Origin: Desulfobacteraceae bacterium
GTDB lineage: Bacteria; Desulfobacterota; DSM-4660; Desulfatiglandales; Desulfatiglandaceae
Assembly (NCBI GenBank): GCA_030613055.1
Contig: JAUWMR010000027.1
Location: 1 to 51,956 of the forward strand
DNA length: 51,956 nucleotides
Direction: 5' to 3'
The notes below the pieces were generated by a model. The model did not search any database. It had not been told where the DNA came from and was given only the letters and a program-made list of their open reading frames with translations. Below, piece after piece: positions 16,867-26,514 of the stretch. Made by a program: the position numbers and the translations under genes. Each line of letters starts with the position of its first letter. The stretch's first letter is position 1.

Positions 16867-18402
16867 TTACGTATAATTCTTTGGGTCAAGATTATACTTT
16901 TTCAAACGGTATTGGAGTGTGGAGCGAGGCAGGCCTAAAAGCCGGGCCGCACCCTTTTGGCCGCCTACAACACCATGGCATTTGATTAATGCCTGCTCGA
17001 TGTGCCGGATGGCAACTTCAGCTAATGTGTTCAGTCTCTCGGTCGATTCAGGCTCCAGGATAGCATTACTGAACTGGCTAATGCTCATATCGGTAATCAG
17101 CTCTCCTGGCCGGAGAATGACCATTCGTTTGACCAGGTTTTTCAATTCCCGCACGTTTCCCGGCCAATGATACTGACACAAATTTTCAAGGGCCTTCTCA
17201 GTATACACCGGTGCAGGCCGGTTGTGTTTTTTGGCCTCAAGTTCGGTCAGCTTTTCCACCAAAAGGGGGATGTCCTCAGTTCGGTCTCTTAGTGCCGGGA
17301 CATGGATGTTTACGGTATTTAGACGATAGTAAAGATCCTGACGGAATTGACCGGTCTGGATGCGTTTCTCAAGATCTTTATTGGTGGCGGAAATGGCCCT
17401 GAAATTGACCCTGATTGGCCGGCTTTCTCCAACCCGCTCAAACTGGCGGTCTTGTAAAACTTGAAGCAATTTTGCCTGAAGAGTAGAATTCAATTCAGCT
17501 ACTTCATCCAAAAAGACCGTACCATCATTTGCCAGTTCGAATCGCCCAACCCTCCTGGAATGGGCCCCAGTGAAAGCGCCTCTTGCATGCCCGAAAAGCT
17601 CGCTTTCAAAAAGAGAGGGGGAAAGTGCAGGGCAGTTGATTTTTACGAAGAGATTGTCCCTGCGAGAACTCAGGCTGTGAATGTATCGCGCAATATGATC
17701 CTTCCCCGTCCCGGTCCCACCGGTAATCAGCACCGAGGCATCTGTGTCGGCTACCTGTTTGATCAGGCTCATTATTTCTATCATGGGCCGGGAAACGTAA
17801 AAAAAATAATCCTGTTGATAGCTCTCGTAAGCATCAGCCATGAGATATCGTTTCTGGCGAACAAGTTCCGCATTTATACTCTTTAATTCGGTGTATGCAA
17901 GCATGTTGTCCACTGCGATGGCCACCTGCTTCGAAACATATGTAAGTACTTCTATTAATTCGGATATATAATCTGGCGCTTGTTTGAAGGAAAAATGGAT
18001 GCTTCCCAATATACGGTTCCGAATGATCAACGGAAATGCCATTGTCGCTGTAAGTCCGGCATTTACCATTGCCACAATAGAAAAATGGTCAGTGTAACGC
18101 CTCAAGTCATCAATAATAACTGGCTGGCCTGATTGTATAACCATTTGAGCAATTGCGGCCCTGTCTAAAGGACGGCTATCTTTACAGGAAATACCTTCAG
18201 GTTCAATTCCGTCGGCAGTGGTAAAATAACTCAGCGATTGGGACTCGGCATCATAAAGGTTGATGCTGAGGCGATCATGGGGAAAACGCTTCCTGAGTTC
18301 AGTGGCCAGGGCCTGGAAAAGTTCTTCCCTGGTCGTCCGTGTGATAACGGCGTTGTTGATTTCAAGAAGGATTTGATATCGTGTTGTAGGATCCCAGTGC
18401 AT
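16867..18402 (-). CDS. Sigma-54-dependent activator, GAF-AAA+-Fis HTH
   Basis: This 511-aa enhancer-binding protein has a GAF sensor (about 15-170), an AAA+ domain with Walker A TGGTGTGKDH (228-235), the sigma-54 contact loop GAFTGA (275-280), Walker B TVFLDE (295-300) and sensor motifs YYRLN and WPGNVREL. A Fis-type helix-turn-helix (GGQKGAARLLGLPRSTLQYR) ends it. Walker A reads GGTGTGKD rather than the usual GESGTGKE but keeps the Lys. A GAF input suggests direct binding of a small molecule. It is divergent from the suyAB operon, whose promoter region has a sigma-54 site and paired palindromes, its probable targets. Confidence 0.92.
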   Translation of the reverse strand: MHWDPTTRYQILLEINNAVITRTTREELFQALATELRKRFPHDRLSINLYDAESQSLSYFTTADGIEPEGISCKDSRPLDRAAIAQMVIQSGQPVIIDDLRRYTDHFSIVAMVNAGLTATMAFPLIIRNRILGSIHFSFKQAPDYISELIEVLTYVSKQVAIAVDNMLAYTELKSINAELVRQKRYLMADAYESYQQDYFFYVSRPMIEIMSLIKQVADTDASVLITGGTGTGKDHIARYIHSLSSRRDNLFVKINCPALSPSLFESELFGHARGAFTGAHSRRVGRFELANDGTVFLDEVAELNSTLQAKLLQVLQDRQFERVGESRPIRVNFRAISATNKDLEKRIQTGQFRQDLYYRLNTVNIHVPALRDRTEDIPLLVEKLTELEAKKHNRPAPVYTEKALENLCQYHWPGNVRELKNLVKRMVILRPGELITDMSISQFSNAILEPESTERLNTLAEVAIRHIEQALIKCHGVVGGQKGAARLLGLPRSTLQYRLKKYNLDPKNYT

Positions 18403-18502
18403 ATTTGATCTTTTTTGATACGGTTAGAAGTGATGGTGCCTGCTCCAAATTTTCCAGGATCGCCTGCACCGATTATTGAATTTTTATTTTCATAATACCA
18501 CT

Positions 18503-18552
18503 TTTAGGCCCAAAATCAAGCCCAATATTAGGCATGGTGCCCAATATTAGGC
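18503..18552 (+). promoter_or_regulatory. Paired palindromic enhancer sites (UAS) for the sigma-54 activator
   Basis: The near-perfect palindrome GCCCAATATTAGGC occurs twice, at 18520-18533 and 18539-18552, centres 19 bp apart. A half-matching TTTTAGGCCCAAAAT lies at 18503-18517. They are about 100-135 bp upstream of the expected start of the suy operon, the usual distance for activator dimers that loop DNA to sigma-54 polymerase. A Fis-type HTH dimer would read such a site. Confidence 0.75.
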
Positions 18553-18626
18553 GCAAAATACCGATTCCAGGCTGGAGTATTTGCAAATATCACTGAAAAA
18601 CCAAAGCCTTAAGAGAAAATCACTTC

Positions 18627-18644
18627 TCGGCACACACATTGCAT
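18627..18644 (+). promoter_or_regulatory. Sigma-54 promoter of the suyAB operon
   Basis: CGGCACACACATTGCAT has GG at 18629-18630 and GC at 18641-18642, exactly ten bases between, matching the -24/-12 consensus TGGCAC-N5-TTGCA. Transcription would start near 18654, leaving a 75-nt leader to suyA. Its own activator gene is divergent, 225 bp away. Confidence 0.85.
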
Positions 18645-18729
18645 TATCTATTGAATAAGTAATTTATACTGCCTTGCCGAATCGGTATAATTGCAGGGTT
18701 TTCAACACAAAAAGAATGGAGGAAATAAA

Positions 18730-19008
18730 ATGATTCAATTTTTGATTCACGAAAAGACTGACACTGTCGGTGTCGCCACCGTCGATATCAAGGAAGGCGA
18801 ATTAGCAAAGGGACTATACATGGATACTCAAGAGAACATTGAAATGAAAGCCCTTCAAGATATTCCCCTGGGCCATAAAATTGCCTTAAAGGGTCATAAA
18901 ATGGAGAATGCCGTCCTTAAGTATGGCCATGACATTGGAAAAGTCGTAAATGAAATCAAAAAGGGTGAACATGTTCACATTCACAATCTCAAGACAAGGA
19001 GATGGTAA
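18730..19008 (+). CDS. suyA: (2R)-sulfolactate sulfo-lyase, small (SAF-domain) subunit
   Basis: 92 aa, ATG at 18730 after GGAGGAAAT. One SAF/UxaA N-terminal domain: [53 protein letters not shown]. Split SAF and large subunits, with these lengths, match SuyAB, which removes sulfite from 3-sulfolactate to give pyruvate. Altronate and galactarate dehydratases share the fold but are mostly single chains. The downstream suyB starts 2 bp after this stop. The call relies on recalled family sequence and on the importer next door. Confidence 0.75.
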   Translation: MIQFLIHEKTDTVGVATVDIKEGELAKGLYMDTQENIEMKALQDIPLGHKIALKGHKMENAVLKYGHDIGKVVNEIKKGEHVHIHNLKTRRW

Positions 19009-19010
19009 AG

Positions 19011-20174
19011 ATGAATGATCGAAAATTTAATGCCTACCGTCGGGAAAATGACCGTGTCGGAATTCGCAATCATGTGCTCATTCTTCCCTTAGACGACCTG
19101 TCAAACGCCGCTTGCGAGTCGGTTGCCAATAACATTAAAGGCTGTATGGCAATTCCCCACGCCTATGGCCGTCTTCAGTTTGGTGAAGACCTTGAGCTAT
19201 TTTTCCGGACTATGATCGGCACTGGTTCAAACCCAAACGTAGCCGCTGTAGTCGTAATCGGTATCGAACCCGAATGGACCAACAGGATCGTTGAAGGTAT
19301 TGCCAAAACGGGCAAGCCTGTAGCCGGATTTTCTATTGAACGTACCGGTGATATTGGGACCGTTGATAAAGCAAGCCGGAAAGCCAAGGAGTTCGTACAC
19401 TTGGCCTCCGAGCTTCAAAAGACCGAATGTTCCTTAGACGAACTTTACGTTTCAACAAAATGCGGGGAATCCGACACAACATCGGGTCTTGCATCAAACC
19501 CGACTGTGGGCAATGTGTTTGACAAACTCGTTGAAATGGGGGCGACGACCTGCTTCGGGGAGACCTCTGAAATTATGGGTGCGGAGCAGTTGTGCAAGGA
19601 GCGAGCCGCCACACCCGAAATCGGCGAAGAATTCATAAGGGTATTTAACGCATACAACGATATCATCCTCAAAAACAAGACTGACGATTTATCGGGGTCA
19701 CAGCCGACCAAGGGAAATATCAGGGGTGGGCTGACTACCATCGAAGAGAAAGCATTTGGCAATCTCCAGAAGATCGGGAAAAAGGCTCGTTATGTGGGTG
19801 TGCTTAAACCGGCCGAGGCCCCTACGGGTAAAGGATTATGGTACATGGATACATCATCTGCTGCTGCCGAGGCAGTAACACTCTGGGCCGCATCCGGTGC
19901 GGTAGTACATCTATTCCCCACAGGCCAGGGTAACATTATCGGCAATCCTATTTTGCCGGTTATCAAGCTATCAGCCAATCCTCAGACATGCCAGACAATG
20001 AGCGAGCATATTGACCTGGACGTTTCGGCTATCTTGAGGGGAGAGATAACATTAGATGAGGCAGGAGACAAATTGATGGATATGATTATCCGGACCTGTA
20101 ATGGCCGCTTGACATCGGCCGAGGCCCTTGGCCACAGGGAATTCGTCCTCACCAAATTGTATATAAGTGCATAA
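19011..20174 (+). CDS. suyB: (2R)-sulfolactate sulfo-lyase, large subunit (UxaA family)
   Basis: 387 aa, ATG at 19011 with AAGGAG 9 nt upstream (an ATG at 19002 would abut that site). Features of the UxaA-type large subunit: [40 protein letters not shown] (about 146-165), [20 protein letters not shown] and [24 protein letters not shown] rather than the CGGSDA of altronate dehydratases favours the SuyB branch. The product sulfite could be reduced by an anaerobe. D-altronate or galactarate as substrate is the main alternative; no sugar-acid genes are nearby. Confidence 0.77.
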   Translation: MNDRKFNAYRRENDRVGIRNHVLILPLDDLSNAACESVANNIKGCMAIPHAYGRLQFGEDLELFFRTMIGTGSNPNVAAVVVIGIEPEWTNRIVEGIAKTGKPVAGFSIERTGDIGTVDKASRKAKEFVHLASELQKTECSLDELYVSTKCGESDTTSGLASNPTVGNVFDKLVEMGATTCFGETSEIMGAEQLCKERAATPEIGEEFIRVFNAYNDIILKNKTDDLSGSQPTKGNIRGGLTTIEEKAFGNLQKIGKKARYVGVLKPAEAPTGKGLWYMDTSSAAAEAVTLWAASGAVVHLFPTGQGNIIGNPILPVIKLSANPQTCQTMSEHIDLDVSAILRGEITLDEAGDKLMDMIIRTCNGRLTSAEALGHREFVLTKLYISA

Positions 20175-20371
20175 AAGTGACATTAGACTTTCTTTTGTGT
20201 GCAGGGATGCATCTGAAATATTGATAAAAAATAGATCAGGAACTACTACTTCAATCTTTCAAAGCGAATATCACTGAAAGGGGGTGAGTATTAAAATTTA
20301 AGAAACAACTATTCGTCTTAAAAAAAACCGTATAATATTTTGATTTTGTCTGAACCTAAAAGGAGGATACA

Positions 20372-21400
20372 ATGAAAAGCCTAAAGGTAAAAAAGAATAG
20401 CTTTGTTGCTTGGATTATTATTGCATTGCTGGTAATTTGCTTTACTTCTTCATCGGCGCTTGCTGAAGTGAAGAAAGTGCGTTTGGCGAGGCAATTCGGA
20501 TTAGCCTATCTGCCTTTGATAGCAATGGTGGAATACAAGCTTGTTGAGAAACATGCCAGGGCCGCCGGTCTTGGCGATATTGAGGTCACGCGGGCCAAAT
20601 TCAGTGGCGGTGCAATGATGAATGACGCACTGCTTTCAGGCAATCTGGATTTTGCTGCAGGTGGAATGGGTCCATTGATCAAGATATGGGCAAAATCAAA
20701 AGGAATTTATGATATAAAAGGCGTAGCTGCCCTTGAGTCAATGCCTCTTTTTCTTAATACCATAAATCCTGCTGTCAAATCCATCAAAGACTTGAGCAAG
20801 AAAAATCGTATTGCCCTGGTAGCCGTGAAGGTATCTATTCAGGCAGTTGTCCTGCAGATGGCAGCCTCAAAAGTTTGGGGAAAAAATAACTATACCAAGC
20901 TCGATCACCTTACAGTATCAATGAAACATCCTGACGCCATGGCATCGATGCTTTCAGGAAGAGGTCAAGTCGATTGCCATCTAACAAGTCCGCCATATCA
21001 GTACCAGGAACTTGACGATCCCCGGGTACATAGAGTATTTAGCTCCTACGATGTTCTCGACGGGCCTCACACATTCATTAACATCTATACCAATAGCAAA
21101 TTTCATAAAAAGAATCCTAAGACATATGCCGCTGTCCTTGCAGCCCTTGAAGAGGCGATAGCAATAATTAATAAAGATAAACGCGCGGCGGCCGAACTAT
21201 ATGTCAAGGCCACAAAATCCAAGCTTCCTGTGGAAACTGTCTATAAGATAATTACCGACCCGTCTGTAGAATTCACCACAACTCCGCGAAACACTATGAA
21301 GTTTGCCGATTTTCTACATGAAATTGGCGCAATCAAGATTAAACCAAAAACCTGGAAGGATATGTATTTCAAGGAAATCCATGACAAGTCAGGGAGCTGA
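20372..21400 (+). CDS. ABC importer substrate-binding protein (NitT/TauT type)
   Basis: 342 aa with a signal peptide (cleavage after about residue 31, SSALA) and AAAGGAGG before the ATG. The mature protein starts VRLARQFGLAYLPLIAMVE and has GNLDFAAGGMGPLIKIWAKS, the NMT1/SsuA-like pattern of sulfonate, taurine, nitrate and thiamine-precursor binding proteins. It is followed at 2 bp by the ATPase gene. With suyAB upstream it most plausibly captures sulfolactate or a related C3 sulfonate. The 197-bp gap after suyB holds nothing I can identify. Confidence 0.85.
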   Translation: MKSLKVKKNSFVAWIIIALLVICFTSSSALAEVKKVRLARQFGLAYLPLIAMVEYKLVEKHARAAGLGDIEVTRAKFSGGAMMNDALLSGNLDFAAGGMGPLIKIWAKSKGIYDIKGVAALESMPLFLNTINPAVKSIKDLSKKNRIALVAVKVSIQAVVLQMAASKVWGKNNYTKLDHLTVSMKHPDAMASMLSGRGQVDCHLTSPPYQYQELDDPRVHRVFSSYDVLDGPHTFINIYTNSKFHKKNPKTYAAVLAALEEAIAIINKDKRAAAELYVKATKSKLPVETVYKIITDPSVEFTTTPRNTMKFADFLHEIGAIKIKPKTWKDMYFKEIHDKSGS

Positions 21401-21402
21401 TA

Positions 21403-22239
21403 ATGCCTCAAACATACCAGAAGCCGTTGACAGCCGAGAATTATTCACAAGAGCCACTACTTAATGTCGAAGGTGTTACACTACAGTATAAGACCAAAGA
21501 GCATCTGGTTACCGCGACTTATAAGGTAGGTTTTAAGGTCTTTGATGCAGAGCGGTTTGTTTTGTTGGGACCGTCAGGATGCGGGAAATCGACCTTGCTC
21601 AAGGCTGTTGGCGGTTACCTGAAACCAGTTGAGGGCAAAATAACCCTCAAGGGTGATGTTGTCACAAAACCTGACTCTGGCCGCGTTATGGTGTTTCAGG
21701 AATTTGATCAATTGCTGCCCTGGAAAACAGTCAAGGCGAACGTAATGTTCGCCTTGACAACAAGCGGCAAATTATCAAAAAAGGCTGCCGAAGAAAGAAC
21801 AATGGCTTATATTGAAATGGTAAATTTAACTGACTTTGCCTATACATATCCACACATGCTATCCGGTGGTATGAAACAGCGCGTGGCAATTGCCCGCGCC
21901 ATGGCCATGGAGCCGGACATTCTTCTGTTAGATGAGCCGTTTGCTGCCCTTGATGCCCTGACCCGCAGAAAAATGCAGGAAGAACTCCTTCAACTCGGGG
22001 AAAAAAGCGGGTTCACCCTGCTCTTCGTAACACATTCCATTGAAGAAGCGATAATAATCGGCACACGCATTTTGTTACTATCACCTCATCCCGGGCAGGT
22101 TAAGGCCGAGTTTAATGCTGGCACATTAGGATATGATAATCAGGGGCAGAATGAGTTTAAAGAACTTCTTGGCAAAATTCGCGATATGCTCTTCAGCGAT
22201 GCCGTTGAAGAAGAAACCATAAGCACAAAAGGGTCCTAA
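21403..22239 (+). CDS. ABC importer ATPase (NitT/TauT type)
   Basis: 278 aa. Walker A GPSGCGKST (about 57-65), Q-loop FQEFDQLLPW, signature LSGGMKQRVAIARAMA, Walker B ILLLDEPFAALD and switch His in VTHSIEEA. The N-terminal 20 residues extend beyond the usual start. It couples ATP hydrolysis to uptake by the permease encoded 3 bp downstream. All three transporter genes lie in the order binding protein, ATPase, permease, as in tau and ssu operons with the order varied. Confidence 0.92.
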   Translation: MPQTYQKPLTAENYSQEPLLNVEGVTLQYKTKEHLVTATYKVGFKVFDAERFVLLGPSGCGKSTLLKAVGGYLKPVEGKITLKGDVVTKPDSGRVMVFQEFDQLLPWKTVKANVMFALTTSGKLSKKAAEERTMAYIEMVNLTDFAYTYPHMLSGGMKQRVAIARAMAMEPDILLLDEPFAALDALTRRKMQEELLQLGEKSGFTLLFVTHSIEEAIIIGTRILLLSPHPGQVKAEFNAGTLGYDNQGQNEFKELLGKIRDMLFSDAVEEETISTKGS

Positions 22240-22242
22240 TTT

Positions 22243-23142
22243 ATGGATAACAGCAAAAATGTGGATACCCGGAAAAAGACTTCGCCGTCATTGCGACCTG
22301 AATTTACAAGGGAAATATTAGATACAAGCAAAATAGGCGAAATATTCCAAACCCTTAGTCTGTGGGAAAGAATAAGGGACATAAATGCCGTGCGCAAGTT
22401 ATTTATTCTGTTTATTCTTTTCACTATATGGCAGGTTTATGCAGTGAACGCCGGTAATCCCCTTATGTTTCCAACCTTTACCACTACCGTAGTTGCGCAC
22501 TGGGATGCCTTCGTTCATGGTGGTTTACTCCTGAAAATATGGGTCTCAATACGAGTCCTATTGTTGGGTTACACGGCCGGAATACTGGCATCAGCAATTC
22601 TGACCATCCTGGCTATTACTACGCGCTTCGGTTCAGATCTCCTTGAAACATTAACTGCCATGTTTAATCCTTTACCTGCTATCGCCCTTTTGCCACTTGC
22701 CCTTCTCTGGTTCGGCCTTGGTGATAAAAGCATGGTCTTTGTCTTGATCCATGCCGTAGTCTGGCCGTTATCGCTTAATACCCATTCAGGGTTTACAGGA
22801 GTAAGCCAGACATTGCGCATGGTCGGACGCAATTATGGCCTGTCCGGTTTGCGCTATGTGTTTAAGATTCTTATACCGGCGGCCTTTCCGAGTATCCTGA
22901 CAGGGCTTAAGGTCTCCTGGGCTTTTGCCTGGCGTACCTTGATCGCCGCTGAATTGGTATTCGGTGTTAGTTCCGGTTGCGGTGGCCTTGGCTGGTTCAT
23001 ATATGAAAACAAAAATGAACTCGAGATTGCCTATGTCTTTGCCGGACTGTTTACCGTCATTATAATCGGTTTTGGAGTAGATAATCTCGTGTTCCGTAAA
23101 ATAGAGTCCAAAACAGTACAAAGATGGGGCATGCAGCAGTAA
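22243..23142 (+). CDS. ABC importer permease (NitT/TauT type)
   Basis: 299 aa with about six membrane helices after a 45-residue hydrophilic N terminus. The cytoplasmic coupling loop is present around GRNYGLSGLRYVFKILIPAA, which fits the EAA-loop pattern and contacts the ATPase. It completes the sulfonate-type importer. A 108-bp gap separates it from the hydro-lyase genes, still in the same orientation. Confidence 0.9.
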   Translation: MDNSKNVDTRKKTSPSLRPEFTREILDTSKIGEIFQTLSLWERIRDINAVRKLFILFILFTIWQVYAVNAGNPLMFPTFTTTVVAHWDAFVHGGLLLKIWVSIRVLLLGYTAGILASAILTILAITTRFGSDLLETLTAMFNPLPAIALLPLALLWFGLGDKSMVFVLIHAVVWPLSLNTHSGFTGVSQTLRMVGRNYGLSGLRYVFKILIPAAFPSILTGLKVSWAFAWRTLIAAELVFGVSSGCGGLGWFIYENKNELEIAYVFAGLFTVIIIGFGVDNLVFRKIESKTVQRWGMQQ

Positions 23143-23250
23143 TACAGGCATAATTATTGATACTATCGTTTTCCTGCCCCGGCTTTATATGCGAACTTAT
23201 GATCGAGGCAGAATTTTCTTAATGCGCTGTGAAAGGCAGGATTGTTTACC

Positions 23251-24132
23251 ATGAGAAATTTTGATTATATGATTATTGAGGAGGTGGCAAAAGAGCTTTA
23301 CATTAGAGCCCTCTGTGATCTTCCGCCTGATGTCCGTGTGGCATTAAAGAGCGCTGAAGAAAAAGAAACCAGTCCCACGGGCAAAGAAATTCTCAGAACT
23401 ATGCTCAAAAACGTGGAAATAGCCGATCAAAAAAAGACACTGATATGCCAGGATACCGGTTTGCCAATTTATATGATCAAATTCGGAACAGCTTTTCACT
23501 GGGATGGCGCTGAGATCAAAGACAGGATATATGAAGGAGCGAAAAGGGCAACTGTTGAGTTTCCTTTCCGTGGCAGTTCCACACACCCTGTGACAAGAAT
23601 AAATCCTCAGACTTCGGTCGGCGAGGGGCTTCCAGTTACTTACTTTGACTTTGTCAAGGGGATAGATTATCTGGATATCCTGATGATACCCAAAGGATCC
23701 GGCTCAGAAAATATGAGTTCAATGAAGATGTTTATCCCTGCTGACGGCGTGAGCGCTCTTAAGAAGTTTGTCGTGGACACAGTACTGGAAGCCGGGGGCA
23801 ACCCATGTCCGCCCGGAGTGATCGGTGTGGGGATTGGGGGAACGGCGGATCTGGTATGTCGTCTCGCCAAAGAGGCATTGGCAAGGCCGGTAGGACAGCG
23901 TAATCATGATCCGTTATACGCTGAAATGGAGAAAGAACTGGAAGAAGCGATAAACGCAACAGGGATGGGTCCCATGGGTCTGGGCGGGGATATCTCCACT
24001 CTGGCGGTCCATATAGAAGCGGCTTACACGCATATCACTCAAAATCCGGTGGCCGTAAACACTCAATGCTGGCCCGCCCGAAGAGCAAAAGCGAAAATTT
24101 ATCCGGATGGACGAGTGGAATATGGGCATTAA
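23251..24132 (+). CDS. Class I hydro-lyase alpha subunit (fumarase/tartrate dehydratase type)
   Basis: 293 aa. ATG at 23251 chosen over a TTG 9 nt upstream. Three Cys expected to hold a [4Fe-4S] cluster are present in LICQDTGLP, GGNPCPPG and NTQCWPAR. Other marks: KGSGSENMSSMKMF and GMGPMGLGGD. It forms the catalytic half of a two-subunit enzyme with the next gene. Fumarate hydratase and L-tartrate dehydratase cannot be told apart by eye. Placement at the end of a sulfo-lyase operon leaves its substrate open: fumarate/malate in carbon flow, or a substituted succinate or malate. Confidence 0.85.
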   Translation: MRNFDYMIIEEVAKELYIRALCDLPPDVRVALKSAEEKETSPTGKEILRTMLKNVEIADQKKTLICQDTGLPIYMIKFGTAFHWDGAEIKDRIYEGAKRATVEFPFRGSSTHPVTRINPQTSVGEGLPVTYFDFVKGIDYLDILMIPKGSGSENMSSMKMFIPADGVSALKKFVVDTVLEAGGNPCPPGVIGVGIGGTADLVCRLAKEALARPVGQRNHDPLYAEMEKELEEAINATGMGPMGLGGDISTLAVHIEAAYTHITQNPVAVNTQCWPARRAKAKIYPDGRVEYGH

Positions 24133-24152
24133 TAATAGAGAGGAAAATTAAA

Positions 24153-24752
24153 GTGGCAAACTATCATTTGCAAACTCCCTTTTCAGAAGACGTTATCAGG
24201 CAACTTAAGGTTGGAGATATTGTTCAATTTAACGGCACCCTGTTCGGTCTCAGAGATCTTACGCAGATATATATGTTCGACCAGCGCCATGATCCCCCTG
24301 TAAGCCTACAGGATATGCCTTGTATACATACTGCTCCGAGTTTAAGAAAAGTCGGCAACAGGTGGGAACCTGTTTGTGTGGGAACAACCACCAGCGTACG
24401 TATGGATAGATTTTCACCCCAGCTTATCGAAAAATACGGCGTCAGGGTTATTATTGGCAAGTCAGGGCTCTATAAAAGGAGCCTCGAGGCCATGAAAAGA
24501 TATGGCGCAGTATACATGTCCATCGTAGGAGGAGCAGCAGCGCTGGAAACACAGCAGATAGAAGAAGTGGAAGCCGTCTACTGGGAACATCTTCACCCCG
24601 AGGCACTCTACCAGTTCAGGGTAAAAGAGTTCGGTCCACTCACAGTATCAATGGATTCTCATGGAAATCATAAATATTTCGATGTTATTGCAGAGGCAAA
24701 AAAGAGGCTGCCTGAAATTTATGAAAAACTCGGTATAATAAATACTGCGTAA
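24153..24752 (+). CDS. Class I hydro-lyase beta subunit (fumarase/tartrate dehydratase type)
   Basis: 199 aa from a GTG at 24153 with GAGAGG upstream; TtdB is about 200 aa, so this start gives the expected length. Marks: LKVGDIVQFNGTLFGLRD, CIHTAPSL, GTTTSVRMD, IGKSGL and SIVGGAAAL, followed by WEHLHPEALYQFRVKEFGPL. This is the beta/C-terminal domain that completes the active site. It starts 20 bp after the alpha gene. No intrinsic terminator is obvious in the 148 bp before the convergent gene. Confidence 0.85.
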   Translation: MANYHLQTPFSEDVIRQLKVGDIVQFNGTLFGLRDLTQIYMFDQRHDPPVSLQDMPCIHTAPSLRKVGNRWEPVCVGTTTSVRMDRFSPQLIEKYGVRVIIGKSGLYKRSLEAMKRYGAVYMSIVGGAAALETQQIEEVEAVYWEHLHPEALYQFRVKEFGPLTVSMDSHGNHKYFDVIAEAKKRLPEIYEKLGIINTA

Positions 24753-24900
24753 TCTTCCAATTCTATTGGTAACCCATGGCACATACGTATATCAGTTAAT
24801 CAGGATGTAGATTATCTTAACAAACCTACGGAGAAGGCCAGGAGAAATTGGCCGGCATAATACATGGGAAGCCCCACAAGGCGGTTTAAGAATTCCTTTT

Positions 24901-25623
24901 TCACAATAGATAGTCCGGGTTCACGTTTTTGAGGGCATGAAAGATATTTCCCTTTATCTTTTTGTTTGACATGTAGAATTGCTTGAGCATGTTCTTTATC
25001 TCTTCCCGTTTTGAAGACCCGGCGGTCGGGCAACCCAGATCAATCTCAGGCCAATCCATACTCATGGCGTATCGCTTTATAAGACCCTCATCAACTAAGT
25101 ACAAAGGCCGGATAACAGTCAACTCCCCTTTAAAAAACTCCTGGACCGGAAGCATGGTGCTGATGGAAGCCCCGTAGAAGACATTCAGGAAAAAGGTTTC
25201 GATCAGGTCGTCCTTGTGGTGTCCAAAGGCGAGCCTGTTGCAGCCGAGTTCCGCGGTCATCTCAAAAAGCAATTTTCTTCTAAGACGGGAGCATAAAAAG
25301 CACGGGTTTTCGCTGTTATCCGGCCCATGTGCCTTAGGACCTATATCGCTTTGAATAATCCTGCACTCAAAACCGTGGTCTGAAAAGAAGGTTTCCATCC
25401 GGCCTGCTGTATTGGCCCCGAAACCGGGATCCACATGCACTGCCGTAATCCTGTATTCAATTGGTATGCGTTTAATCCGTTCTCTCAAGAACCAGAGAAG
25501 GACCATACTGTCCCAGCCGCCCGAGACGGCAACCAACACGTGATCACCATCCCGGATCATATCAAGGGTGTAAATCGCCTTACCCATGAGGCGCTTTATC
25601 TCTTTGGCTGCATAATTCGTCAT
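24901..25623 (-). CDS. TtcA-like tRNA 2-thiocytidine/PP-loop ATPase
   Basis: 240 aa. The PP-loop SGGWDS (34-39) adenylates the tRNA base. The usual Lys of SGGKDS is Trp here. CFLCSRLRR (Cys108, Cys111) plus Cys198 in LGCPTAGS give the three Cys that hold a [4Fe-4S] cluster in TtcA. HHKDDLIETFFLN follows the family. TtcA puts sulfur on C32 of several tRNAs. The protein is shorter than E. coli TtcA (about 310 aa) and belongs to a broader TtcA/TilS group, so the exact base is uncertain. It lies 24 bp after yggS on the same strand. Confidence 0.78.
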   Translation of the reverse strand: MTNYAAKEIKRLMGKAIYTLDMIRDGDHVLVAVSGGWDSMVLLWFLRERIKRIPIEYRITAVHVDPGFGANTAGRMETFFSDHGFECRIIQSDIGPKAHGPDNSENPCFLCSRLRRKLLFEMTAELGCNRLAFGHHKDDLIETFFLNVFYGASISTMLPVQEFFKGELTVIRPLYLVDEGLIKRYAMSMDWPEIDLGCPTAGSSKREEIKNMLKQFYMSNKKIKGNIFHALKNVNPDYLL

Positions 25624-25647
25624 TTTTCAATCGTCAACCGTCAATCG

Positions 25648-26307
25648 TCAATCATATTCCCGTTCCCCGAATAACTTCGTCCCGATTCTGACCATATTGG
25701 CCCCTTCTTCCAGGGCCACCCTGTATGAATTGGACATGCCCATGGAGAGATACCTCATCTCAACACCAGGCAGATTCATATCCTTTATTTCATCAAATAG
25801 TTTTTTTGTCTTCTGGAAATAGGGCCGGGCATCTTCAGGGTCCCCGGCAAAAGGCCCCATGGTCATAAGGCCCATGATCTGAACATTTTCCAGCTCCGAA
25901 ATTTCCTTGATTAACGATATGGCATCTTCAGGCAACACGCCCGCCTTTTGCGGTTCTTCACCGCTGTTTATCTCAATGAGCACCAGCATGACCTTTCCGA
26001 TATTAGCACATGCCCTGTCAATCGCCCTGGCAAGCTTGATGGAGTCCACAGTCTCAATCATATCGAAGATCTTGACTGCCTTTTTTGCCTTATTAGACTG
26101 CAAGTGACCTATCATATGCCATTTTGCCTTTTCACCTACTACCTCGAATGCCTTTTCAGCCTCTTGAACATAATTTTCCCCGACTATCTTTAGACCCGCC
26201 TCAACGCTCTCAAGAATCTCCTCAGGTGTCCTTGTCTTGGCGGCTCCAACAAGCTCAACACCCTCCGTCAGTTCTTCTAAAATCTCTTTCACACTATCTT
26301 TGATCAT
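25648..26307 (-). CDS. yggS: YggS/PROSC-family PLP-binding protein
   Basis: 219 aa, single TIM-barrel. The PLP Lys is Lys24 in GAAKTRTPEEI. KIVGENYVQEAEKA, WHMIGHLQSNKAKK, MGLMTMGPF and RYLSMGMSNSYRVALEEGANMVRIGTKLFG follow in family order. These proteins keep free PLP in balance and affect amino-acid pools. It probably shares a transcript with the ttcA-like gene. Confidence 0.93.
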   Translation of the reverse strand: MIKDSVKEILEELTEGVELVGAAKTRTPEEILESVEAGLKIVGENYVQEAEKAFEVVGEKAKWHMIGHLQSNKAKKAVKIFDMIETVDSIKLARAIDRACANIGKVMLVLIEINSGEEPQKAGVLPEDAISLIKEISELENVQIMGLMTMGPFAGDPEDARPYFQKTKKLFDEIKDMNLPGVEMRYLSMGMSNSYRVALEEGANMVRIGTKLFGEREYD

Positions 26308-26514
26308 AACTGTTCTCCTTTAGAAACTTATTGTATAACCCATTCGATATAAACTTTCTATGACCACTTTTTGTTGATGATTTGTGGCTTTCCAGAATCT
26401 TACCAGTACAGCCTTCATTTTCCAAGCTTGAAATATTTTGTGATGAACTATATATTTGATCCGGGAAGATCGCGAATTAAAGAATCATATAATGACATGT
26501 ACGGAGGAGATAAT

